This document shows positions 23,901-35,139 of a stretch of 64,000 nt of DNA, piece by piece. The notes beneath the pieces are model-generated. The model did not search any database, was not told the DNA's origin, and worked only from the letters and a program-made list of their open reading frames with translations. The translations under genes were made by a program, and so were the position numbers. The DNA is taken from contig OZ025248.1 of assembly GCA_964019135.1 (NCBI GenBank), forward strand, positions 36,697,670 through 36,761,669. Reading direction: 5' to 3'. The DNA comes from Arenicola marina (Eukaryota > Annelida > Polychaeta > Arenicolidae). Position 1 is the stretch's first letter, and each line of letters begins with the position of its first letter.

Positions 23901-24632
23901 ACATACATGATCACCCACCCACTGTAGATGTCAGTGATACATACATGATCACCCACCCACTGTAGATGTCAGTTATACATACATGATCACCCACCCACTG
24001 TAGATGTCAGTTATACATACATGATCACCCACCCACTGTAGATGTCAGTTATACATACATGATCACCCACCCACTGTAGATGTCAGTTATACATACCTGA
24101 TCACTCACCCACTGTAGATGTCAGTTATACATACATGATCACCCACCCACTGTAGATGTCAGTTATACATACATAGTCACTCACCCACTGTAGATGTCAG
24201 TTATACATGCATGATCACCCACCCACTGTAGATGTCACTCATACTTACATAATCACCCACCCACTGTAGATGTCAGTTATACATGCATGATCACCCACCC
24301 ACTGTAGATGTCAGTTATACTTACATGATCACCCACTGTAGATGTCAGTTATACATACATGATCACCCACCCACTGTAGATGTCGGTTATACATACATGA
24401 TCACCCACCCACTGTAGATGTCACTCATACATACATGATCACCCACCCACTGTAGATGTCAGTTATACATACATGATCACCCACCGTAGATGTCAGTTAT
24501 ACATACGTGATCACCCATCCACTGTAAATGTCAGTTATACATACATGATCACCCACCGTAGATGTCAGTTATACATACATGATCACCCACCCACTGTAGA
24601 TGTCAGTTATACATACATGATCACCCACCCAC
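20949..24632. repeat. 38/34-bp minisatellite (about 98 copies)
   Basis: The unit reads CAGTTATACATACATGATCA, then CCCACCCACTGTAGATGT. A 34-bp form lacks one CCAC. Recurrent variants include CACTCATACATACATGGTCA and CAGTGATACATACATGGTCA, which are dispersed along the array instead of clustered, so unit exchange or block duplication has mixed them. Its right end passes directly into the next family through the shared ATCACCCAC segment. Confidence 0.97.
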
Positions 24633-25438
24633 ACCCCACAGTCACCACCCTTTATAGACCTGGCCTCATCACCCACAGTCACCACCCTCCATAGGCCCGG
24701 CCTCATCACCCACAGTCACCACCCTCCATAGACCCAGCTTCATCACACACAGTAACCACCCTCCATAGGCCCGGCCTGATCACCCACAGTCACTACCCTC
24801 CATAGGCCCGGCCTCATCACCCACAGACACCACCCTCCATAGGCCCGGCCTCATCACCCACAGACACCACCCTCCATAGGCCCGGCCTCATCACCCACAG
24901 TCACCACCCTCCATAGGCCCGGCCTCATCACCCACAGTCACTACCCTCCATAGGCCCGGCCTCATCACCCACAGTCACCACCCTCTATCGGGCCGGCCTC
25001 ATCACACACTAACCACCCTCCATAAGGGCCCCTGAGGGGGGATAGCCATGTCGCGTGTCGATTTTAAAAAAAGGTCCATGTCGCGTGTCGATTTTAAGAA
25101 AAGGTCCATGTCGCGTGTCGATTTTAAGAATAGTTCCATGTCGCGTGTCGCGAAGTCTTATGTCGCATGTCGATTCTAAGACAACCCCAATGTCGCGTTG
25201 TCGATTTTAAAAATCGCCGTTTCGCCGTGTCGAAAAAGCCCCTCTGGGGCCCTTCCATAGGCCGGGCCGGCCTCATCACACACTCAATCACCGCCCTCTA
25301 CAGGCCCGGCCTCATCACACACACAATCACCACCCTCCATAGACCCGGCCTCATCACACACAGTAACCACCCTCCATAGGCCGGGCCGGCCTCATCACAC
25401 ACACAATCACCGCCCTGATATCAGGTCCGGCCTCACCA
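24633..25438. repeat. 37-bp minisatellite, interrupted by a MITE
   Basis: Units contain CATCACCCACAGTCACCACC and CTCCATAGGCCCGGCCT. About fifteen copies are present. The MITE at 25025-25253 splits one unit at CTCCATA. Copies right of the MITE are more diverged (CACACACAATCACC, GGCCGGGCCGG). Confidence 0.94.
25025..25253. mobile_element. 229-bp MITE with internal ~31-bp sub-repeats, TIR and TSD
   Basis: The ends AGGGCCCCTGAGGGG and (reverse complement of the right end) AGGGCCCCAGAGGGG match at 14 of 15 positions. TCCATA directly flanks both ends (25019-25024 and 25254-25259). Removing the element and one TCCATA restores an intact 37-bp unit. Because the next bases are also complementary, AAGGGCCCC ends with a 4-bp CCAT duplication are an alternative reading. 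The interior holds about five copies of a segment with CATGTCGCGTGTCGATTTTA. No transposase is present. I do not recognise the superfamily. Confidence 0.85.
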
Positions 25439-27061
25439 TGTTCACGGCAAAGAACAGAATCGAGGAATGACACCGGCCATTCTTAACATACGCAGTCTGG
25501 TCACGGTTATGGCCGCCGGCAAGTCCCCGAGATTGATTCTGAGTTCGGGTTCAATACGTCTGTCTTATTCACCAAAGGACCTTGTATGGCGTGCCGCTGT
25601 CAACTTGGATCCCTGCTGCAGGGCGGTGTGGGGGGGGGGGGGGTGAGGATTGGCGGGGGGGGGGGAGGATTCGGGGGGTGGGGCAGTCCTACATCTTACG
25701 TCGTTGATGGGGGCAAAGGTCTCGGGTCATTGGCTGGGTTATGGTTTCCACCCTGTGTCTATACGAACATAGTTGCTACCATAAATGTAACACCTCGCCC
25801 TAAGACTCGGGTTCACCTCTCTTGGCCGCCCCATCTTCTTACGGCAGTGGTGCAATGCATAAAAAACAACGCTTTTAACTTGCTTTCGTATCGACCGCTC
25901 GGATGTTTTTTGTCCAGGCCGGTACAGCTGTATTTTTTAATGGTTGGTCATGTTTTGACCGTAGCTCGTCGTGCGGGTTGACGGGGGTGGAGGGGTGACG
26001 TGGTGGAGGGATGGGCGCTATTTGGCAGGCGCCATGGGTGTGTAGATAATCGCCTAGGTTATAATGAGATGCACAGTGTGCGATTCAGACTCGTAGATGC
26101 CAGACCAGATCGAGTATCGAAGCTAGGTTTGTCGATATATATGCCAATCGGCCAAACTACCAACTCAGCTTACGAAATATTTCCTCATATATCACGTCGC
26201 CGCAAGAGTTAATGAAATATGTGTGACGACTTTTATCAACAAATAACCTGACACAATTGACAATAAATATATAATTCCCGGGGATTACCATCAAAATGGC
26301 CTAGATCTACCGCCAAGGAAGACGCCAGAATAAAAGGATCTCGAGATAACCCCGGGTAAAGACATAAAACGGGCCGCAATGGAAGAGACCTAAATGATGA
26401 TCGGCATAGACAGTTCAAGTTCAATCAATGGTATCTAAGCCCCGTTATTTCCGTTCGGGATATTAGCAGTTCACGGCCTCCTAGCCGGACTGTCCGGTCC
26501 GCCGTCAGCTGTCTGCCACAGCGATATAAAGAAATGGCTGCGCCAATGGCCTCACACCGCCAGCCCCTACCGGCCACCAGTAAAAGCAACGCCAAATGTG
26601 ATTGGGGCCGGAACCTCTGTATAAACATGCGGGCTTATCTCTTATTGGGTGGATGTGTGTCTCAACCATCCGCCTGGTGCCGCCACATACACCGGCAAAA
26701 GTCTCCAACTGGGGATAACCACCGCGACATCTGGCGGGAGCCGTCTGGACAAGATTTTTGTATGTTGTTTTGTCTAAAATCCTAAAATCCTGAATCCTAA
26801 AGCGAAACTTTTCCCCTACGTTCCCAGACATATTGTCATTTCGCTCGCAATTCATTCCAATACGTTTCCTTTATCTAGTTGATATTACATCAGGTTGTTC
26901 CCAAGCTGGTACCATAATATTGCCGTCAGTCGGCTAGTATGAATTAATTATTTTGTTAGAATGACATCAGGGTTTTCTTTCGTCCGCCTGGTATCCATGT
27001 GGTAGTTGATATTAAGCTGATATTAACTGACTGCTTTTGAATTGGCACCTTTCTTATTTGC
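25439..27061. other. Spacer, no gene recognised; right end shades into the 52-bp array
   Basis: G-rich runs occur at 25626-25685. 25700-26870 is unique with no family motif. From about 26875 to 27060, GATATTA/GTTGATATTAAGCTGATAT phrases look like badly eroded units of the next array. Confidence 0.5.
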
Positions 27062-29237
27062 TGTAAGTTTTCTTTGGTGTAGGTGATATAAGGTGTTCGT
27101 TGGCTTAGGTGATATCCGATATTCATTGTTATAGGGGATATCAGACATTTCATGGTATAGCCGGTATCTTGCGTCTCTTTGTCCGGCGGATATCAGACTT
27201 TCCTTGGTATAGCCGGTATCTGACACCTCTTTGTCCGGCTGATATAAAGCTTTCCTTGGTATAGCCGGTATTTTGCGTCTCTTTGTCCGGCTGATATCAG
27301 ACTTTCCTTGGTATAGCCGGTGTCTGGCGTCTCTTTGTCCGGCTGATATCAGACTTTCCTTGGTTAGTCGGTATCTGGCGCCTCTTTGTCCGTCTGATAT
27401 CAGACATTCCTTGGTATAGCCGGTATCTGACGTCTCTTTGTCTGGCTGATATCAGGCTTTCCTTGGTATAGCCGGTATCTGGCGCCTCTTTGTCTGGCTG
27501 ATATCAGATTTCCTTGGCTAGCCGGTATCTGGCGCCTCTTGTCCGGCTGATCTCAGACATTCCTTGGTATAGCCGGTATCTGACGTCTCTTTGTCTCGCT
27601 GATATCAGACTTTCCTTGGTATAGCCGGTATCTGGCGCCTCTTTATCCGGTTGATATCAGACTTTCCTTGGTATAACCGGTATCTGGCGCCTCTTTGTCC
27701 GGCTGATATCAGGCTTTCCTTGATATAGCCGGTATCTAACGTCTCTTTGTCTGGCTGATATCAGACTTTCCTTGGTATAGCCGGTATCTGGCGTCTCTTT
27801 GTCTGGCTGATATCAGACATTCCTTGGTATAGCCGGTATCTGGCGCCTCTTTGTCCGGCTGATATCAGACTTTCCTTGGTATAGCCGGTATCTGGCGTCT
27901 CTTTGTCTGGCTGGTATCAGGCTTTCCTTGGTATAGCCGGTATCTGGCGTCTCTTTGTCTGGCTGATATCAGACTTTCCTTGGCTAGCCGGTATTTGGCG
28001 CCTCTTGTCCGGCTGATCTCAGACATTCCTTGGTATAGCCGGTATCTGACGTCTCTTTGTCTCGCTGATATCAGACTTTCCTTGGTATAGCCGGTATCTG
28101 GCGCCTCTTTATCCGGTTGATCTCAGACTTTCCTTGGTATAACCGGTATCTGGCGCCTTATTGTCCGGCTGATATCAGGCTTTCCTTGGTATAGCCGGTA
28201 TCTGGCGCCTCTTTATCCGGTTGATATCAGACTTTCCTTGGTATAGCCGGTATCTGGCGCCTCTTTAACCGGCTGATATCAGACTTTCCTTGGTATAGCC
28301 GGTATCTGACACCTCTTTTTCCGGCTGATATCAGACATTCCTTGGTATAGCCGGTATCTGGCGTCTCTTTGTCTGGCTGATATCAGACTTTCCTTGGTAT
28401 AGCCGGTATCTGGCGCCTCTTTATCCGGTTGATATCAGACTTTCCTTGGTATAGCCGGTATCTGGCGCCTCTTTAACCGGCTGATATCAGACTTTCCTTG
28501 GTATAGCCGGTATCTGACACCTCTTTTTCCGGCTGATATCAGACATTCCTTGGTATAGCCGGTATCTGGCGCCTCTTTGTCCGGCTGATATCAGACTTTC
28601 CTTGGTATAGCCGGTATCTGGCGCCTTTTTATCCGGTTGATATCAGACTTTCCTTGGTATAGCCGGTATCTGACACCTCTTAGTCCGGCTGATATCAGGC
28701 TTTCTTTGATATAGCCGGTATCTGGCGTCTCTTTGTCTGGCTGATATCAGACTTTCCTTGGTATTGCCGGTATCTGGCGCCTCTTTAACCGGTTGATATC
28801 AGACTTTCCTTGGTATTGCCGGTATCTGGCGCCTCTTTAACCGGTTGATATCAGACATTCCTTGGTATAGCCGGTATCTGGCGCCTCTTTATCCGGTTGA
28901 TATCAGACATTTCTTGGTATAGCCGGTATCTGACACCTCTTATTCCGGCTGATATCAGACATTCCTTGGTATAGCCGGTATCTGGCGCCTCTGTCCGGCT
29001 GATATCAGACTTTCCTTGGTATAGCCGGTATCTGGCGCCTTTTTATCCGGTTGATATCAGACTTTCCTTGGTATAGACGGTATCTGGCGCCTCTTTATCC
29101 GGTTGATATCACACATTCCTTGATATAGCCGGTATCTAACGTCTCTTTGTTCGGCTGATCTTAGACTTTCCTTGGTATAGCCGGTATCTGGCGTCTCTTT
29201 GTCCGGCTGATATCAGACTTTCTTTGGCCGATATGCC
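27062..29237. repeat. 52-bp minisatellite (about 41 copies) with palindromic core
   Basis: Units carry CTGATATCAGACTTTCCTTG, then GTATAGCCGGTATCTGGCGC and CTCTTTGTCCGG. CTGATATCAG is a perfect 10-bp palindrome present in most units. Variants (ACATT/ACTTT, GCGCC/GCGTC/GACACC, TTTGTCC/TTTATCC/TTTAACC) recur in linked combinations, indicating multi-unit duplications. Left-edge units are strongly diverged. Confidence 0.96.
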
Positions 29238-29419
29238 GCTTCACTGTCCTGTCTTTGTACCGTGCAACAGGATCGGGGAGATAAGCAGCTTACGACAGGG
29301 TCCACACGGAAGCACTCTGACGAGAGGCATCGCACCTGTAACGGATGACCAGCGCCTGGCTGTAGGCGCTAAGAGGCCTCTCCCTTCCACTGTTTTTCAT
29401 TGTTATATCAGGGTCCTAT
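29238..29419. other. Short unique segment between two arrays
   Basis: No repeat or gene recognised. Confidence 0.4.
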
Positions 29420-29745
29420 AATCTTGTCTCTGTTTTATCTATCTTTCCAGGTATGACCTATATACCATGTGTTACCTGTTGGTAACGGCGTTAAAAATAT
29501 ATTTCCAGGGATGCGCTTATCACTGTTTGAACATTCTTTCGATGGATAGACCTAGCTGTGTTTTAATAATATCCTTCCAGCCGCAGCTTTGCATCTGTTT
29601 AAACAATCTCTTGCCAGTATTATACCTATCTCTGCTTATATAGGATCTATCTAGGGGTAGACCTGTCACAGTTTAAACCATCTCTTTTTCAATGATAGGT
29701 CTGCATCTGTTTAAATAATCTATTTTCAGAAACATGCCTGTCTCG
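29420..29745. repeat. Degenerate ~50-bp tandem repeat (about 6 copies)
   Basis: Eroded copies combine CTGTTTAAACAATCTCTT or similar, CCAG, and ATAGACCTGTCT-like phrases (for example near 29527, 29598, 29667 and 29709). The spacing and shared order support an old tandem array. Confidence 0.6.
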
Positions 29746-30270
29746 ATCCCAACGCGTTTTTCACGAAAATCCATCCCCATCAGTCTCCTGGTCTGCCCCC
29801 CCCCCCTCCCCCACCCCCGGCACCGTTCCCCACGCCCTTCATCACTGTCTGTTCACGTCACAATCATTATGTCACAGCTAACACAACACCTAACACGCAC
29901 TAAAAAAGAGGTACCACTCTCCTTATGTCTTGCTCCTGCCATCTCTCCATCCTCGCTTGTTCTCTTCCCTTTTCGTCTCATCGTTTAGGCGCTGCCCCCC
30001 TGTTCTTCCGGAGCTGGTGCCGCCGCTCCACCCGCCTATTGGGGCACAGGAACTAGCCTATATGCGCCGCTCCCCTTAATCGCCGTCACCCCCCACCCCT
30101 TTCCTCCCTCGTCCGCGTGCTGACGACACTCGCCGTCTCATACAGATGGTGCGTGCAGGTACAACGGGAACAGACAAGTTTTTGTTGTAACATGGCGGGA
30201 AGCATCACTTCATTAGTGGAGTCAGCTATCACACAGCAGATCTGTGGGGCCTCTGAAAGAGGGCGCCCCC
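29746..30270. other. Spacer, no gene recognised
   Basis: Unique sequence with C-rich patches at 29796-29830 and near 30090. Open frames are below 90 codons. Confidence 0.45.
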
Positions 30271-33192
30271 ACGTGGTGACAGCGAGAACTAGACTAGGGA
30301 TTGGCGTGACGTGGTGACAGCGAGAACTAGACTATAGGGATTGGCACGACGTGGTGACAGCGAGAACTAGACTAGGGATTGGCGTGACGTGGTGACAGCG
30401 AGAACTAGACTAGGGATTGGCGTGACGTGGTGACAGCGAGAACTAGACTAGGGATTGGCGTGACGTGGTGACAGCGAGAACTAGACTAGGGATTGGCACG
30501 ACGTGGTGACAGCGAGTACTAGACTAGGGATTGGCGTGACGTGGTGACAGCGAGAACTAGACTAGGGATTGGCGTGACGTGGTGACAGCGAGAACTAGAC
30601 TAGGGATTGGCGTGACGTGGTGACAGCGAGAACTAGATTAGGGATTGACACGATGTGGTGACAGCGAGAACTAGACTCGGGATTGGCGTGACGTGGTGAC
30701 AGCGAGAACTAGACTAGGGATTGGCGTGACGTGGTGACAGCGAGAACTAGACTAGGGATTGACACGATGTGGTGACAGCGAGAACTAGACTCGGGATTGG
30801 CGTGACGTGGTGACAGCGAGAACTAGACTAGGAATTGACACGATGTGGTGACAGCGAGAACTAGACTATGGATTGGCGCGATGGGGTGACAGCGAGAACT
30901 AGACTAGAGATTGACACGACGTGGTGACAGCGAGAACTAGACTATGGATTGGCACGACGTGGTGACAGCGGAAACTAGATTAGGGATTGGCACGACGTGG
31001 TGACAGCGAGAACTAGACTAGGGATTGGCACGACGTGGTGACAGCGAGAACTAGACTAGAGATTGGCACGACGTGGTGACAGCGAGAACTAGACTAGGGA
31101 TTGGCACGACGTGGTGACAGCGAGAACTAGACTAGGGATTGGCGTGACGTGGTGACAGCGAGAACTAGACTAGGGATTGGCACGACGTGGTGACAGCGAG
31201 AATTAGACTAGAGATTGGCACGACGTGGTGACAGCGAGAACCAGACTATGGATTGGCGCGATGGGGTGACAGCGAGAACTAGACAAGATATTGACACGAC
31301 GTGGTGACAGCGAGAACTAGACTATGGATTGGCACGACGTGGTGACAGCGAGAACTAGATTAGGGATTGGCACGACGTGGTGACAGCGAGAACTAGACTA
31401 GGGATTGGCACGACGTGGTGACAGCGAGAACTAGACTAGGGATTGGCGTGACGTGGTGACAGCGAGAACTAGACTAGGGATTGGCACGACGTGGTGACAG
31501 CGAGTACTAGACTAGGGATTGGCACGACGTGGTGACAGCGAGAACTAGACTATGGATTGGCGCGATGGGGTGACAGCGAGAACTAGACAAGATATTGACA
31601 CGACGTGGTGACAGCGAGAACTAGATTAGGGATTGGCACGACGTGGTGACAGCGAGAACTAGACTAGGGATTGGCACGACGTGGTGACAGCGAGAACTAG
31701 ACTAGAGATTGGCACAACGTGGTGACAGCGAGAACTAGACTAGGGATTGGCACGACGTGGTGACAGCGAGAACTAGACTAGAGATTGGCACGACGTGGTG
31801 ACAGCGAGAACTAGACTATGGATTGGCGCGATGGGGTGACAGCGAGAACTAGACAAGATATTGACACGACGTGGTGACAGCGAGAACTAGACTATGGATT
31901 GGCACGACGTGGTGACAGCGAGAACTAGATTAGGGATTGGCACGACGTGGTGACAGCGAGAACTAAACTATGGATTGGCACGACGTGGTGACAGCGAGAA
32001 CTAGACTAGAGATTGGCACGACGTGGTGACAGCGAGAACTAGACTATGGATTGGCGCGATGGGGGGACAGCGAGAACTAGACAAGATATTGACACGGCGT
32101 GGTGACAGCGAGAACTAGACTATGGATTGGCACGACGTGGTGACAGCGAGAACTAGACAAGATATTGACACGACGTGGTGACAGCGAGAACTAGATTAGG
32201 GATTGGCACGACGTGGTGACAGCGAGAACTAGACTAGGGATTGGCACGACGTGGTGACAGCGAGAACTAGACTAGGGATTGACACGATGTGGTGACAGCG
32301 AGAACTAGACTCGGGATTGGCACGACGTGGTGACAGCGAGAACTAGACTAGGGATTGACACGACGTGGTGACAGCGAGAACTAGACTATGGATTGGCACG
32401 ACGTGGTGACAGCGAGAACTAGACAAGATATTGACACGACGTGGTGACAGCGAGAACTAGACTATGGATTGGCACGACGTGGTGACAGCGAGAACTAGAC
32501 AAGATATTGACACGACGTGGTGACAGCGAGAACTAGATTAGGGATTGGCACGACGTGGTGACAGCGAGAACTAGACTAGGGATTGGCGTGACGTGGTGAC
32601 AGCGAGAACTAGACTAGGGATTGGCACGACGTGGTGACAGCGAGAACTAGACTAGAGATTGGCACGACGTGGTGACAGCGAGAACTAGACTATGGATTGG
32701 CGCGATGGGGTGACAGCGAGAACTAGACAAGATATTGACACGACGTGGTGACAGCGAGAACTAGATTAGGGATTGGCACGACGTGGTGACAGCGAGAACT
32801 AGACTAGGGATTGGCACGACGTGGTGACAGCGAGAACTAGACTAGGGATTGGCGTGACGTGGTGACAGCGAGAACTAGACTAGGGATTGGCACGACGTGG
32901 TGACAGCGAGAAGTAGACTAGGGATTGGCACGACGTGGTGACAGCGAGAACTAGACTAGAGATTGGCACAACGTGGTGACAGCGAGAACTAGACTAGGGA
33001 TTGGCACGACGTGGTGACAGCGAGAACTAGACTAGAGATTGGCACGACGTGGTGACAGCGAGAACTAGACTAGAGATTGGCACGACGTGGTGACAGCGAG
33101 AACTAGACTAGGGATTGGCACGACAGGGTGACAGCGAGAACTAGACTAGGGATTAATTGACGCGACGTGGTGAAAGCGAGAACTAGACTAGT
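30271..33192. repeat. 38-bp minisatellite (about 77 copies)
   Basis: The unit carries ACGTGGTGACAGCGAGAACT then AGACTAGGGATTGGCACG. Two mini-palindromes recur in most copies: CACGACGTG and CTAGACTAG. Blocks with ATTGGCGCGATGGGGTGACA followed by AGACAAGATATTGACACG recur near 30880, 31250, 31560, 31825, 32055 and 32700, showing repeated multi-unit duplication. Confidence 0.97.
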
Positions 33193-33386
33193 GGCTAGAC
33201 GGGTGGGGGGGGCGGGCTCTGAACAAAATTGCGACCGTGCAGTCCACTAATTTTTTGGAGTCGACTGAAAACTCACGGGCGGGCGGTGGGGCGGGGGTGG
33301 GTCCACGCCTCAGATACCTCTCTAAATATTGCATTGAAAAAAGGCATTTTCCATGAAAAAAAAAATCCCCTCTAGATCCGCCCTTG
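33193..33386. mobile_element. Diverged relative of the CAGGGGCGGATC MITE
   Basis: The right end reads CTAGATCCGCCCTTG, close to the right end of the 19539-19736 element. Near 33219, GCTCTGAACAAAATTGCGACC corresponds to the reverse complement of the TTGCAATTTT-side phrase inside that element. The left end is not clear, possibly within GGCTAGACGGG directly after the 38-bp array. There is no coding capacity. Confidence 0.5.
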
Positions 33387-33531
33387 GGCTTTTGGGTTGG
33401 AGCTGCTGGGGTTTGTAATGGGGCCCCGCAGAGGCGTACAACATAAATCTGGGTCGTCTGCCTCAGTAGGGTGTATATTACGGCGCTGGTACCCCCGCCA
33501 TGGGAATTCATTTGTCATGGCGACCGTGATA

Positions 33532-34914
33532 TGACCCTAGAGGTTGGCCCGGCGAAGTGAAACATGCCCCAGAGGGTGACCTGGTAAAGTGAAACAAGCT
33601 CCTCAAGTTGGCTAGGCGAAGTAAAACAGGCCTTAGAGGGTGGCCCGCTGAACCAGGCTCCACAAGGTGGCCTGGTGAAGTAAAACATGCCACAGAGGGT
33701 GGCTTGGTGAAGTGAAGCAGGCCCTAGAGGGTGGCCTGGTGAAGTAAAACAGACTCTTGGGGTTGGCCTGGTGAAGTGAAACAGACTTTTGGGGGTGGCC
33801 TGGTGAAGAGAAACAGACTCTTGGGGGTGGCCTGGTGAAGTGAAACAGGCCCCAGAGGGTGGCCTGGTGAAGTGAAACAGGCCACAGAAGGTGGTCTGGT
33901 GAAGTGAAACAGACTCTTGGGGATGGACTGGCGAAGTGAAACAGACTCTTGGGGGTGGCTTGGTGAAGTGAAGCAGGCCCTAGAGGGTGGTCTGGTGAAG
34001 TGAAAAAGACTCTTGGGGTTGGCCTGGTGAAGTGAAACAGACTCTTAGGGGTGGCCTGGTGAAGTGAAACAGACTCTTAGGGGTGGCCTGGTGAAGTGAA
34101 ACAGGCCCCAGAGGGTGGTCTGGTGAAATGAAACAGACTCTTGGGGGTGGTCTGGTGAAGTGAAACAGACTCTTGAGGGTGGCCTGGTGAAGTGAAACAG
34201 GCCCCAGAGGGTGGTCTGGTGAAGTGAAACAGACTCTTGGGGATGGTCTGGTGAAGTGAAACAGACTCTTGGGGATGGTCTGGTGAAGTGAAACAGACTC
34301 TTGAGGGTGGCCTGGTGAAGTGAAACAGACTCTTGGGGATGGTCTGGTGAAGTGAAACAGACTCTTGAGGGTGGTCTGGTGAAGTGAAACAGACTCTTGA
34401 GGGTGGTCTGGTGAAGTGAAACAGACTCTTGGGGGTGGCCTGGTGAAGTGAAACAAACTCTTGGGGGTGGCCTGGTGAAGAGAAACAGACTCTTGGGGGT
34501 GGTCTGGTGAAGTGAAACATACTCTTGGGGGTGGTCTGGTGAAGAAAAACAGACTCTTGGGGGTGGCCTGGTGAAGTGAAACAGGCTCCTAGCTGGCGGT
34601 GGCCTGGTGAAGTGAAACAGGCCCTAGAGGGTGGCCTGGTGAAGTGAAACAGGCCCTAGAGGGTGGTCTGGTGAAGTGAAACAGGCCCTAGATGGTGGTC
34701 TGGTGAAAGGAAACAGGCACTAGAGGTTGACCTGGAGAAGTAAAGCAGGCCCTCGCCGGTGGCCTGGTGAAGTGAAACAGGCACTAGAAGGTGGCCCGGT
34801 GAAAGGAAACAGGCACTAGAGGGTGGCCTGGTGAAGTGAAACAGGCACTAGAAGGTGGCCCGGTGAAAGGAAACAGGCACTAGAGGGTGGCCTGGTGAAG
34901 TGAACAGGCTCCTG
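33532..34914. repeat. 32-bp minisatellite (about 43 copies)
   Basis: Units read GGTGGCCTGGTGAAGTGAAA, then CAGACTCTTGGG or CAGGCCCTAGAG. The CAGACTCTTGGG form dominates the centre. The CAGGCCCTAGAG form and more diverged units lie toward both ends. Antisense open frames encode a changing S-L-H-Q-T-like repeat and are not regarded as genes. Confidence 0.96.
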
Positions 34915-35139
34915 AGGATGTGTCTATTGCAGAATCACAGTGTAAGATGCACAGTGTACGCCACAGAGACAAAACTACGACCACGCAATGAGAGATCCTC
35001 GAGATAATACTCGCTATGGTCTGTCTTCTGAAGGTTTTTCTCATCCTCATCCTCCGCATTCGCATGACGCTCTTACGTCACCGGGGGTTGCCATGGAAAC
35101 ACTCAGGTATGTTTACAAAGGCTGGCTTGAGTAATAGCG

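Noticed and set aside
20949-24632. CRISPR-like array of regular repeats
   Set aside because: There are no unique spacers between repeats; the whole unit is repeated, and the context is eukaryotic.
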